A DNA stretch of 64,000 nucleotides from Bacteriovorax sp. Lineage in GTDB: Bacteria; Bdellovibrionota; Bacteriovoracia; Bacteriovoracales; Bacteriovoracaceae. The stretch lies in assembly GCA_014377485.1 (NCBI GenBank), contig JACMPM010000029.1:1-64000 (forward strand). Direction: 5' to 3'. Position numbers and translations under genes: made by a program. This document shows, piece by piece, positions 9,740 to 19,300 of this stretch (the first letter of the stretch is position 1; each line of letters starts with the position of its first letter). The notes beneath the pieces are model-generated. The model saw only the letters and a program-made list of their open reading frames with translations. It was not told the origin of the DNA and searched no databases.

Positions 9740-10990
9740 ATGAAACTTATGAAAATAAAATTTTGTGTAATACTCTTTTTGATGAGTTTTAGATTCTTAT
9801 CAGCTCAAGCTTCAATGATAAGCAGTGAAAAAACATTATGGATTGGAATTGAGCCTTTAGTTTTAAAAACAATTTCAAAAAGTAAACTTCGAGTTTTTGA
9901 ATTTACTGATGTTATTAAAGGAAGTAACGAGACGTATTTTAAAATCAATGAATCACAATTAGATAAGCTCTCTCACTTCATACACCATAATTTTAAACGC
10001 TGTGGTGGTTATAGAGTTCTTTACAACGAACCAAGTACTGAAAAAACACTCATAACCAACAAATCAATACCTAGTACTTCATATGGATATTATGATTTTC
10101 AAAAGATGCTGATTCCAGACTATTCAATCAATCAAGAAGACTTGGTCAACTCCTGGATCCCGGATATTTCTGAAGAATACATGAACGGAATTATAACTCA
10201 TCTCTCTTCTTACAAGACTCGTTATTATAAAGCACCTGAGGGTGTTTTGGCCTTAAATTGGATTGGTGCTGAATGGTCAAGACTGACACAAAGTAGAAGC
10301 GACGTAAAAGTTGATTACTATAAGTATAAATCTCATGAGCAACCATCAGTAATTCTCACCATTGAAGGCTCAGACCCGGCATTAAAAGATCAATTAATTA
10401 TTCTCGGAGGCCATGGTGATTCAATCAACACTGACAACGAAGGTGTCGATTCACTTGCTCCAGGAGCGGATGACAATGCGGCCGGAATTGCAGTTTTAAG
10501 TGATATCATCAAAATAGTTGTTGACCAAAACTACAAACCCAAACATACAATTCAATTCATCGCTTATGCCGCTGAAGAAGTTGGAATCCAAGGCTCATAC
10601 GAACTTGCTCGAGTGTATCGTGAAAAGAGAACAAAAGTACTGGGAGTTTTTCAATTCGATGGTGTTAACTACAACGTAGGAAAAACTTTTGATATGGCCA
10701 TAATAAGTGATGTTACAAATCAAGAACAAAATTTATTTCTTGCAGGTCTGATTGATAAATATGTAAAAGTAAAATGGACGTGGGAGCAATGTGGATATGG
10801 TTGTTCAGACCATGCTGCATGGAACTACGAAGGATACCGTGCAAGTTTCCCTGTTGAGGCCATTAATGCTGAACAAGACCCATTCATTCATACGGCCAAC
10901 GATACATTTGATAAATCAAACTTTAGCACCGAGCACGCTTCAATGTTTACTAAACTTGGTATCGCTTACCTTATTGAGCTAGATCAATAG
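9740..10990 (+). CDS. Secreted M28-family zinc aminopeptidase
   Basis: This 416-residue protein removes N-terminal residues from peptides, most likely outside the cytoplasm: a signal peptide ends near SAQAS. The two-zinc site of M28 enzymes is complete: His225 in LGGHGDS, Asp244 in GADDNAAG, the Glu279-Glu280 pair in AAEEVGIQGS (catalytic base and ligand), Asp307 in FQFDG and His384 in FIHTANDT. The CGYGCSDH segment (351-358) matches the disulphide region of Vibrio-type leucyl aminopeptidase. Residues 30-200 form a propeptide-like N-terminal part, as in secreted members. GGAA five bases before the ATG supports the start. The gene stands alone on the plus strand and overlaps the 3' end of the S41 gene by 20 bp. 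Family assignment is strong; substrate preference is unknown. Confidence 0.93.
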   Translation: MKLMKIKFCVILFLMSFRFLSAQASMISSEKTLWIGIEPLVLKTISKSKLRVFEFTDVIKGSNETYFKINESQLDKLSHFIHHNFKRCGGYRVLYNEPSTEKTLITNKSIPSTSYGYYDFQKMLIPDYSINQEDLVNSWIPDISEEYMNGIITHLSSYKTRYYKAPEGVLALNWIGAEWSRLTQSRSDVKVDYYKYKSHEQPSVILTIEGSDPALKDQLIILGGHGDSINTDNEGVDSLAPGADDNAAGIAVLSDIIKIVVDQNYKPKHTIQFIAYAAEEVGIQGSYELARVYREKRTKVLGVFQFDGVNYNVGKTFDMAIISDVTNQEQNLFLAGLIDKYVKVKWTWEQCGYGCSDHAAWNYEGYRASFPVEAINAEQDPFIHTANDTFDKSNFSTEHASMFTKLGIAYLIELDQ

Positions 10991-12260
10991 CACTTGTTAA
11001 AACATTATCAGACTTAATTATAGCGCTTTGGAGCACTTCGCGGTCAGGTAGTACCCCTGTGCCTTCATAAAAATTTCCATCACTCTGCCAGTTTATACAT
11101 GAAGGTATGTTGAGAGAAAAGGGCGTTCCTTTAATAGGGTAAATCACAGGATCACCTGAGCCACCATGAGTTCTTGAACCAAGAAGTAGCGAGTGTTTTT
11201 CAAGCTTCAAAATTGAAGCGATAGTTTCACAAGATGAGAAACAACCCGCAGAAACAAGAGTAATCACATTATTGTTGAAAAATGTTTTTTTAGGTCTTCT
11301 TGAAAGATTGGTGTATTCATATTCATCCGGTGCCCATAAAGATAGCTTAAGCGGCCAAAAAATCTCCAACCATTTTCTAATTCCGGGAGTATTTTTTCTT
11401 AAATACTTATTGTGATACAAAATTACGGATTTTTTTAGAAATGCATTCAAAATATACTCAACTTCGAAGTCTCCTCCGCCACCATTTTCTCTCAAATCAA
11501 TAACGATTTTGTCGTTTTCCAGAGCTTTGCTCATTGCTTTATCAAACTGAATTTTGAAATTATCAAATATTTGCTCTCTCGTTGAAGTGCCAACTGTTTT
11601 GTCTTCACACCAAAGGTTGTAGATATTTAACTTGAAAAAATCATTTTTTAATCTTTCACCACTCACGCACAAAGGTGCTTTGTCAGAAAATAAGCGCCAA
11701 TTTAATTTTGAAGTTACAACTTTGCCAGAAGAAGATTTTAACTTTAGAGTTGTCTCAGACTTATTGGATTTTTCTTTTAAAAGGCGAATCAATCTAAACT
11801 CACGACCCCAAGGCGTTGAGGCTGCAACTGAATTTTTTTCTTTTTCTAGATAATAATTGAGAGACAAATTATTTACTTCTAGGATTTGATACTTATCCTT
11901 AGGAAGTACAGGCAGACAATTATCACATTTTTCAATATAATTTGTTCCTGGCACAAAGACGACTCCGCTCTCGTACCGAATATTATTTTCTTTTCTATTA
12001 TCGAACAAAACCAAGTGTCCATCATTTATCTGGTTAAGCCTAGAACGAAAATCATCCAAATTTGAATCATTCAGCTCATGATCATGTAAATAGTTACGAA
12101 GACCTTCCAATGCTTCTCTTTTTTGTTTCTCATTATTCACGTATAGATTTGCATATCTATCTTTGATAAGTTTAACCATTTGTACTTCAGGTCTGGGAGA
12201 ACAGGCCATTAGACCAAGAAATGTTAAAAAATATAAAATAGATTTCGATTTCAAGGACAT
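10971..12260 (-). CDS. S41 (C-terminal processing) peptidase-like lipoprotein
   Basis: The product has a lipoprotein signal (LGLMAC, lipidated Cys about 20 residues in) and S41 features. They are DGHLVLFD near residue 82, IDLRENGGGGDF near 256-266, VSAGCFSSCETIA near 338-350 with the expected nucleophile Ser, and GTGVLPDREV near 403. S41 enzymes are serine-lysine peptidases such as CtpA and tricorn core. I do not see an obvious PDZ domain and cannot place the general-base lysine with certainty. It is the last gene of the NRPS operon, nine bases after the cupin gene. The start is ambiguous: the ATG at 12260 has GGAG directly against it, and a TTG at 12266 lies inside the same sequence, so coupling to the upstream stop is likely. 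The 3' end overlaps the convergent aminopeptidase gene. Confidence 0.85.
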   Translation of the reverse strand: MSLKSKSILYFLTFLGLMACSPRPEVQMVKLIKDRYANLYVNNEKQKREALEGLRNYLHDHELNDSNLDDFRSRLNQINDGHLVLFDNRKENNIRYESGVVFVPGTNYIEKCDNCLPVLPKDKYQILEVNNLSLNYYLEKEKNSVAASTPWGREFRLIRLLKEKSNKSETTLKLKSSSGKVVTSKLNWRLFSDKAPLCVSGERLKNDFFKLNIYNLWCEDKTVGTSTREQIFDNFKIQFDKAMSKALENDKIVIDLRENGGGGDFEVEYILNAFLKKSVILYHNKYLRKNTPGIRKWLEIFWPLKLSLWAPDEYEYTNLSRRPKKTFFNNNVITLVSAGCFSSCETIASILKLEKHSLLLGSRTHGGSGDPVIYPIKGTPFSLNIPSCINWQSDGNFYEGTGVLPDREVLQSAIIKSDNVLTSAIDLAQ

Positions 12261-12269
12261 CTCCAATTA

Positions 12270-13148
12270 TTATTTACCACGAATTTTGCCAGCTGCCGAA
12301 AATGCACGAGAGACAGCAGGAAACATGCTGGCCTTAAATGAATCAACTCTGGGAGAAAATCCTATTGGACTAGGATTGAGTCCTAAGCGTCTCAAGCGGT
12401 TATTGAGCTTCATGGCATTACTCCAACGAAGAGTCTCTTCCGAATGAAATAAGAATGAAAGAGAGATCGAAATATCTTCAGCACCATTTTTTACATAATG
12501 TCCTGAGACGTAAGGTATATGAATAGCTTCCCCACTATTAAACTGAAATTTGTTGGCATGAACATCTAACTCTTGCTTCCAAGGCGGCAGCCCCCCAGAC
12601 CAGTCAAGGTAGGCTTCAGTGTTTTTAGCACTGATAATCTCTTCAATTCTAGGCGGGAAAATTGCAACTTCTTTACTCCCTCGAATTTGCATTAAAAAAT
12701 TAGAAGTTCGGTCAAAGTGAAATGGAGTTACTGCATTTGGAGATGCAATAAAAATCCATAACATCGGTTCAAGTGGTGAAGTACCTGTTCCATTACTCAT
12801 TAACAATCCACTGACATCAACCATTAAATCTTTATAGAGATCTTTAAATGCTTTATGGTTTTCCAGATTTCTGAGAGCAATATAAGAATTAGTTGTACGA
12901 ATTGAATCGATTACCTCTGAAAAATTTTTTTCCTTATTTTCTTCATTAAGTGCATCGTCAAAATTCACACTCAAATCATTCAAGCCTTTTGAATACATTA
13001 CTTTTTCAGAGGATAGTTCTGGAATGATCTTTGCCAGACTCTCAAGACTTAGAGCAGGATGTCCTAATAATTGGTGGTTGAATTTAAAAGGCTCGCGATC
13101 AAGTAGTTTTAAATTGATCGGCTCTTTAAAACATTTTAGGCTTCCCAA
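12270..13148 (-). CDS. Cupin_8 / JmjC-like 2-oxoglutarate Fe(II) oxygenase
   Basis: The 292-residue protein has the cupin_8 (FIH-like) pattern: TPFHFDRTSNFLMQIRGSKE with the H-x-D iron ligands His144 and Asp146, and the third ligand His217 in IPYVSGHYVKNG. IRGSKEVAIFPP and FNSGEAIHIP are also typical of this family. Relatives hydroxylate amino-acid side chains in proteins or carrier-bound substrates using 2-oxoglutarate and oxygen. It follows the lipoprotein gene by eight bases and belongs to the NRPS operon, so hydroxylation of the peptide or of a carrier-bound intermediate is a reasonable inference; protein hydroxylation is the alternative. The start is TTG, supported by TTAGGAG with five bases of spacing; no usable ATG exists nearby. 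Confidence 0.85.
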   Translation of the reverse strand: MGSLKCFKEPINLKLLDREPFKFNHQLLGHPALSLESLAKIIPELSSEKVMYSKGLNDLSVNFDDALNEENKEKNFSEVIDSIRTTNSYIALRNLENHKAFKDLYKDLMVDVSGLLMSNGTGTSPLEPMLWIFIASPNAVTPFHFDRTSNFLMQIRGSKEVAIFPPRIEEIISAKNTEAYLDWSGGLPPWKQELDVHANKFQFNSGEAIHIPYVSGHYVKNGAEDISISLSFLFHSEETLRWSNAMKLNNRLRRLGLNPSPIGFSPRVDSFKASMFPAVSRAFSAAGKIRGK

Positions 13149-13156
13149 ACTGACTC

Positions 13157-16100
13157 CTAATTCTTCAAGAAAATATTTTTCAAATGCTCATTTAATTTAA
13201 TTTCAAAATCACGAAAATTATTTTTTTTATTGTTCATGAAAGTATTAGATGAATAAAAGAAATTTTCTTTTTTCAAACTTTCTATCCATGCACGGGCAGA
13301 GTTTATACTCATTTTCCTTCCTGAATTATTTGCAACTGCATTTTCAAGAAGTTTTAATTTTTTAAATGCGTGAAGACCTTCAGTAGACAATTCAAAACGC
13401 AAAGAATTTAAAAGTTTTCCATCTAAAGTAGGAAAAAACATCACGACATCTGACTCTCTTCCGTCAAAATCATAAAAAGGATAGTTGCTAACAGCGGCCG
13501 AATGCCATTCTAAATACTGTGATAGTCCGTTTAAACGGGCGATATAAAGACCTAATCCAAACGAAAAGCGAGGGTCATCAAGATTCCCAGCTGAAGCGTT
13601 GTAGAAGCCCCATCGAAGGTTGGTATTCTTCAGCTTTGAGATATCACTTTTAGTCAGGCTTGAATAAAAGCCGTAGTCAAAGTAGGAATTTAATTTTTTT
13701 GAATCTCCATCATGAAAAGATCCAAATCCTCCTAAGGGCAAAAAAGGAAAATATTTTTTATATTTTTTTGCCAGCTCGATGTCACTAGCTATTTTATCTG
13801 AATAACCTCCGGCCTCATCACTGAAAGTGTGAACAATTTTTGGCCAATTCTTATTACTCAAAAGCATTTTTAAATCAGATGCAGCTTTTTCATAAAAGGC
13901 ATCTTCCGACATTTCCCCTGGTTTCTTTGAAAAATCAATCCGCGATTGTGGGAACTGGCCGCCATACGAGTAAACGGTCTGAATTCCCCATCTCGCACTT
14001 TCTTTAAAAAGATCATCGAGTTCTGCTATATCTTCAGGTAGACCGGTAAAAGTTGTAAAGCCTGCTTCACCCAATGCTTCCAAAGCAAGAGTACGGTATT
14101 TTTTTCGAAGTTCATTGTATCCACTACCTGAAAAATAACTGTAAGGCAGAGGGTCTAGTCCAAAAAATCCAACAGGAAATTCTATTTTTGGAAGCGTGTA
14201 TGAGAGCACAGTCACTCGAAGAGGAAATTTTGTTGTCTCATTTCCGTGATTAAAAAACATTTCACCATGGAAAATTCCTTTAGGAGTTTTTTCATTAAAT
14301 TTAAACTGCAACCAAAGATATTTGGTATGATTTTTTAAAAGAATTGCAGAGTGATCAAGTTGTGGTTTTAAATATTTTCCAGTGAGCAGATAAGTTTCAT
14401 GATTATTATCCGGAGAAGTATATTGAAAAACAAGATCACTTACAGTCATTTCATTAGAATTAATTATTTCGCCCTTCTCGTTAACAAAATTGCCAAAACT
14501 CCAACTGACTTTTTCATCATTGTTTCCCGGGTTTAGTTGAATGGTCTGATAAGGTCGATCCCCTGCTCCTCCAATAAAATCTAAATTAGTGCTTGTTGCT
14601 TTTTTTACATTAACGGGGTTTAGGTAAAGATCAGGCTCAATAATTGAGATAGATAGTTTTTGTAAACTTGTGTCTTGTATGCTTTTTTGAATAGAGCGCG
14701 ACATCCAGTTGAATTCATCTTTATTTCTTTTTTCAAATGCTTTTTTAAAAAGTTGTCCTGATCCTTCATATTTTTTATTCCAAAGAATAAGCGTATTCAA
14801 ACTGATACCTGAAGCATCCCCTTTAAACTCCAAATCGAGAATCCCATTACTCACTTCAATAGTTTTATCAATTGAATGAAAAACTTTGGAAAGATAAAGA
14901 TCGTAAGGATGATCTTTGATGTCTGGAATAATGCTCTCAAATCTCAAGAGATCGTATAAAAAATCTTTTCCTGAGTTTCTAGTTTCTTTAAAAATTGGTG
15001 ATCCATTGGCATAAACTGTACGATCAGACCAAAAGGGAACATCCCAATACCCAAGCTTATCAATTATCAGATTTATTTGGTATTTTCCATTGGGAAGTTT
15101 TATTCTAAAATGCCCGTCTAATAGACCAATTGTGTATCTCAAAGATTCGCTCGCATATTGCGAATCTTCCACTCGCCAGAATTTTGGTTCGAAAAATCCG
15201 TAACCTCTCTGATCGTTGTATGCTGTTTGAGTCGTAACTCTCGTCAAATTTCCACTGTTCTCGGCCTTTTGAGAAGTGAAGTCAAAGGCCATGATTCCTT
15301 CCGGAATCGCGGGCATGGGGTTGGAAGAAAGAGCAATATTATCAATTAAAAAATATTTTGAAGAAAAACTATATTTAGAATCAGGATCAATGACTAAAAA
15401 AAATTTTTCTAGTTTAGATAAATTTATAGGACGCTGGAAACGATGTGATCCTCGCTCTCCAACAAATTGGGTTAGAGAAAAACTCAACTTGTTCCAACCT
15501 GGTGCTAAGGTTTGCTTATGATTAACTTGCGACCAGTAATTTGTAGTCATTGAATCGGCAAGTGTAACAAAAAAATCAATGTAAGTTTCATTTGGATTAA
15601 AAACATCCATTTCCAGCCGATCAAAATTCGACCAGTCTTTTATTGGCATTTTATCTATCTTAAAATTATAATATTTTTGTGGACTAAATTCTCCTGCACC
15701 TTTATTTATTGTAAAGGGATGCCCTGGCTCATTTCCTTCAAAAGAGTATAATTTCTTTCTTTCCGGATTTTTCTGCAACATAGGCTTAAAATTTTTTTCT
15801 TTTTGAATTGAGCGTGGAAAAGGTGCTTCAATTGAAATTTTATCATTGCCTTTCTCTGCCTTTTCAATTGAAAAATCGTCAATCCAAACTTGTCCTGGTG
15901 ATTTTAAACGAAACCATACGGTGAGATCAGTGCCTTTGACTTTTAAGGTGTATTCAATTTTTCTCCAATCGTAATCTCCATGAAGATCCATATAGGGCGA
16001 CTGAGTTCCAAAACCACTGTCATAAAAATGCCAAAAAGAAGCACCATCTGTGCCTTGTTGAACATCCTGAGCGCGAACATAAGCAGTCACTTTATAAAAA

Positions 16101-16339
16101 CCAGGAGAGAGATTATTCCACTTAAAAAATACCGTTTCACTCTCTCCCCAATCGGTTGAAAGCCACATACTGGTTTGATTTTTATTTCTCCCCATTTTGG
16201 TGACATATGTACCAAGTCCTTCACCATAAAATGTCCACTGAGGTTTATTACTCGTGAAACTAAAGCTTTTCGACTCGGAACATCCGAATAAAAAAGAAAA
16301 ACTCAAAAGTGTTAAGAGAATGTATTTAATTTTCATCAT
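13157..16339 (-). CDS. Multidomain lipoprotein, carbohydrate-binding and GH123/DUF4091-like
   Basis: The 1060-residue product has a lipoprotein signal (FSFLFGC, Cys20). Domains in order: a CBM4/9-like jelly roll (about 28-160; FFKWNNLSPGFYKVTAYVRA ... VWIDDFSIE), a CBM11-like domain (about 195-340; FLIDNIALS), a malectin/rhamnogalacturonan-lyase-like beta domain (about 345-515; LPNGKYQINLIIDK), and a catalytic-looking TIM-barrel part with a DUF4091/GH123-like end (about 560-1010; HTFSDEAGGYSD, LEWHSAAVSNYP, LRFELSTEGLHAFKKLK). A surface glycoside hydrolase is the likeliest reading. The Asp-Glu pair in SDEAGG could be catalytic, as in GH123, but this is not certain. It starts seven bases after the NRPS gene without a clear ribosome site, so translational coupling is likely. 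A glycan-active lipoprotein inside an NRPS operon is unusual. Confidence 0.7.
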   Translation of the reverse strand: MMKIKYILLTLLSFSFLFGCSESKSFSFTSNKPQWTFYGEGLGTYVTKMGRNKNQTSMWLSTDWGESETVFFKWNNLSPGFYKVTAYVRAQDVQQGTDGASFWHFYDSGFGTQSPYMDLHGDYDWRKIEYTLKVKGTDLTVWFRLKSPGQVWIDDFSIEKAEKGNDKISIEAPFPRSIQKEKNFKPMLQKNPERKKLYSFEGNEPGHPFTINKGAGEFSPQKYYNFKIDKMPIKDWSNFDRLEMDVFNPNETYIDFFVTLADSMTTNYWSQVNHKQTLAPGWNKLSFSLTQFVGERGSHRFQRPINLSKLEKFFLVIDPDSKYSFSSKYFLIDNIALSSNPMPAIPEGIMAFDFTSQKAENSGNLTRVTTQTAYNDQRGYGFFEPKFWRVEDSQYASESLRYTIGLLDGHFRIKLPNGKYQINLIIDKLGYWDVPFWSDRTVYANGSPIFKETRNSGKDFLYDLLRFESIIPDIKDHPYDLYLSKVFHSIDKTIEVSNGILDLEFKGDASGISLNTLILWNKKYEGSGQLFKKAFEKRNKDEFNWMSRSIQKSIQDTSLQKLSISIIEPDLYLNPVNVKKATSTNLDFIGGAGDRPYQTIQLNPGNNDEKVSWSFGNFVNEKGEIINSNEMTVSDLVFQYTSPDNNHETYLLTGKYLKPQLDHSAILLKNHTKYLWLQFKFNEKTPKGIFHGEMFFNHGNETTKFPLRVTVLSYTLPKIEFPVGFFGLDPLPYSYFSGSGYNELRKKYRTLALEALGEAGFTTFTGLPEDIAELDDLFKESARWGIQTVYSYGGQFPQSRIDFSKKPGEMSEDAFYEKAASDLKMLLSNKNWPKIVHTFSDEAGGYSDKIASDIELAKKYKKYFPFLPLGGFGSFHDGDSKKLNSYFDYGFYSSLTKSDISKLKNTNLRWGFYNASAGNLDDPRFSFGLGLYIARLNGLSQYLEWHSAAVSNYPFYDFDGRESDVVMFFPTLDGKLLNSLRFELSTEGLHAFKKLKLLENAVANNSGRKMSINSARAWIESLKKENFFYSSNTFMNNKKNNFRDFEIKLNEHLKNIFLKN

Positions 16340-16346
16340 TAATTTT

Positions 16347-19300
16347 TTAAATTAGTTTTGTAAGTACAGCTACGAGTTCCGGACTTTCAATAAAATTCTC
16401 ATGAGTGCTATCAATCTCAAATGTTTTGATTTCACCTCTAATAACACCTTTCCATCCCATTACCGGATCACTGTACCAACCCGTTGGCTTGAGAGTTGAT
16501 CTTACCAAGTGGAGTTCACCGTTATATTGCTCTTTGGGAAAATATTTCCAAATCGCCTCAAAGTTCTTTCTTTCGATCTCAACAAGTAAAATGGCCATCG
16601 GTACCGGAAGTCCTAATCCTCTATATATTCTAGACTGAACAATGTTAACTATAATTTTAGATCTATATGAAAGCGCATTTTTAATTTTTGATAAAAAAGG
16701 ACGATCAAGTTCATTGCTGTATGACTTCAAATCAAGGTTTGGTCCAAAAGTATCGAACATAATTAATTTTTCAATCGCATCGCCTCTTTTAGTGAGTTGA
16801 ATGGCCACTTCAAGTGCAATCATTCCCCCCATCGAACCACCTGCGAATAGATATGGACCCTCTGGTTGAGCAAGTTTGATTTCTCTAATATAATTTGATG
16901 CCATCTCTTCAATTGATCTGAGTGGATGTGTAATCCCATCAAGTCCAATTGATTGAAGAGCATATAATGGTCTTTCGTTTTTAGTTGCAGGTGCTAACGT
17001 AACATAATTCAAGATATTTCCACCAACTCCATGAAAACAAAAAAATGGATTTTTGTTTCCTGTAGATTTTATGGCGACCATTGACTTGTAAATCTGGGGT
17101 ATAATAGAAATTGCATTTGCGACTGGCGCAGAATTTATCTCTGAATTTAAAATTGGTAAATTAGATTCAAGCTTCTGAGAAAAAATTTTGAAATTTTCTG
17201 TTTCAATTAAAACTGAAAGTGGAAAATTAATTTTAAATTTTAAATAAATTTTTGAAAATAATTCAACTGCCAGCATGGAGTTTCCACCAATATTAAAAAA
17301 ATTATCATCATCTTTTAATTCGCTTACCCCTAAAACATCTTTCCAAATAAGTCTTAAAATTTCTTGTGTATTGCTCTCCGGTATTTTTAGAGCTTTGGTT
17401 TCTAGTGAAGAAACAGCAGGCCCTTGAATAAGTAAACTTTTTAATGATTTTTTATCAATTTTTCCATTTAGTGTTTTTGGAATTACCTGCAAATAACTAA
17501 AATGCGAAGGTATCATATAAGAAGGAAGTTTTTTACTTAAAATATCTCTTAGCATTCTCTCTTCAAGTACTTCACCATTTTCTATTGAAAGAAATGCCGT
17601 AATTCTAACGTCTCCCGGTCGATACTCGCTGGTGATGACTGCGGCTTCTCGGATCCTTGGTATTCGTTGAAGTTCTGCTTCAATTTCACCCAATTCAATT
17701 CTGTATCCCCTAACCTTAACCTGCCCGTCGTTTCTCCCCAAACATTCAACTTCTCCATTTGTGGTAAAACGTGCCAAGTCCCCCGTGGCATATATTTTTT
17801 TTCCAGGAATAAATGGATCAGGGAGAAATCTTTCGATAGTTAAGTCATTGCGTCCAAAATATCCTAAAGCAAGCCCTTGCCCACCAATAAACAATTCGCC
17901 TATTGCCCCAATTGGCTTCATAAAGCGGTTTTCATCTAAGATATATAAGGAAGTATTAGCGATGGGTCTGCCAATAGTAATAAATTGATCTTCCAGACTT
18001 AATTTTTTACAAGATGACCAGACGGTTGTTTCAGTTGGTCCATACATATTCCAAACAGATCCACTCAATGGAATAAGAGATTTGGAAAGATCTAGAGGAA
18101 ATGCTTCTCCACCGCAAAGAACTTTAATTTTTTTATCTCCCCGCCATCCAGAAGAAAGCAGTAGCCTCCATGTAGAAGGAGTGGCCTGCATAATAGAGAT
18201 ATTTTTTTGTTCGATAATATTTTTTAATGAAACTCCGTTCATTGCTTCAGCACCCGTGGCCAGATAAATAGTCCCACCAGAAATAAGCGGCAAGAATAAT
18301 TCTAAAACAGCAATATCAAAACTTAGAGTTGTCACGGCCAAGAGCTTATCGAATGAGTCAAAACCAATTTTTTCATTCATTGAAAGTAGAAAGTTTGATA
18401 CTGAACCATGAGTGAGTTGCACGCCTTTGGGATTACCGGTACTCCCGGAAGTAAAGATGACATATATGGTATCACTTAATGCATGGACAATCGTTGGTAA
18501 TATTTTATCAAAACGATTATCGTTAATGATATTTGAAATTAAAATCTTGTGTTCTGTGCTTCTAAAACGATCGGTTAAAGATTCTTCAGTGATAAGAATT
18601 TTAGGAGTCGAACTTATTAACATATAATCTAAGCGGTCCTGAGGAAACACCGGGTCTAGTGGAACATAACCTGCTCCTGTTTTTAAGACTCCAAGAATAG
18701 ATGCTATGAGATTAATATTTCTAGATAATGAAATACCAACTAAATCGCCACGACCAACTCCTTGATCGAGAAGTGCGTTTGCGCATCTATTACTTAAAAT
18801 ATCCAATTCACCAAACGTAATTTTCGTATATGCTGTTTCTACTGCAATTGCATGTGGATTTGCTTGAGCATTTTTTTCAAATATTTTGTGAAATGGAATG
18901 TAATTGTTTAATTCAACATTTGTATCATTCCAATCTTTAAGAATTAGATCTAGTTGTCTAGTTGGTATAGAACTTAATTGGTTGAGAGCTTTAGTGGCGT
19001 TAAGGGTCAAGCCTTCAAGAATATGAAAAAAACATTCATAAAATCTTTCAATTGAAACCGCTTTAAAAAGATCTGTTCTATATTCAAAGGCACCTTCAAT
19101 TTTTTCATCACTCGCTTTAATCCATAAATCTAAGTCAGTATGAGTTGATGCCTTATCAATATTAATTTGAGTATAAGGACTTCCGTTAATTTCTGCAGAA
19201 CGGTTACTTATGTCCTGATATGAAAAGAAGGTCTGAAAAATCGGTGAGCGACTAGAATCCCGTGAGTAATTAACTTTACTGAGAATCATTTGAAATGGGA

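Noticed and set aside
12163-12447. 94-codon plus-strand frame across the cupin/S41 junction
   Set aside because: Its sequence is the antisense of two well supported genes and has no start signals.
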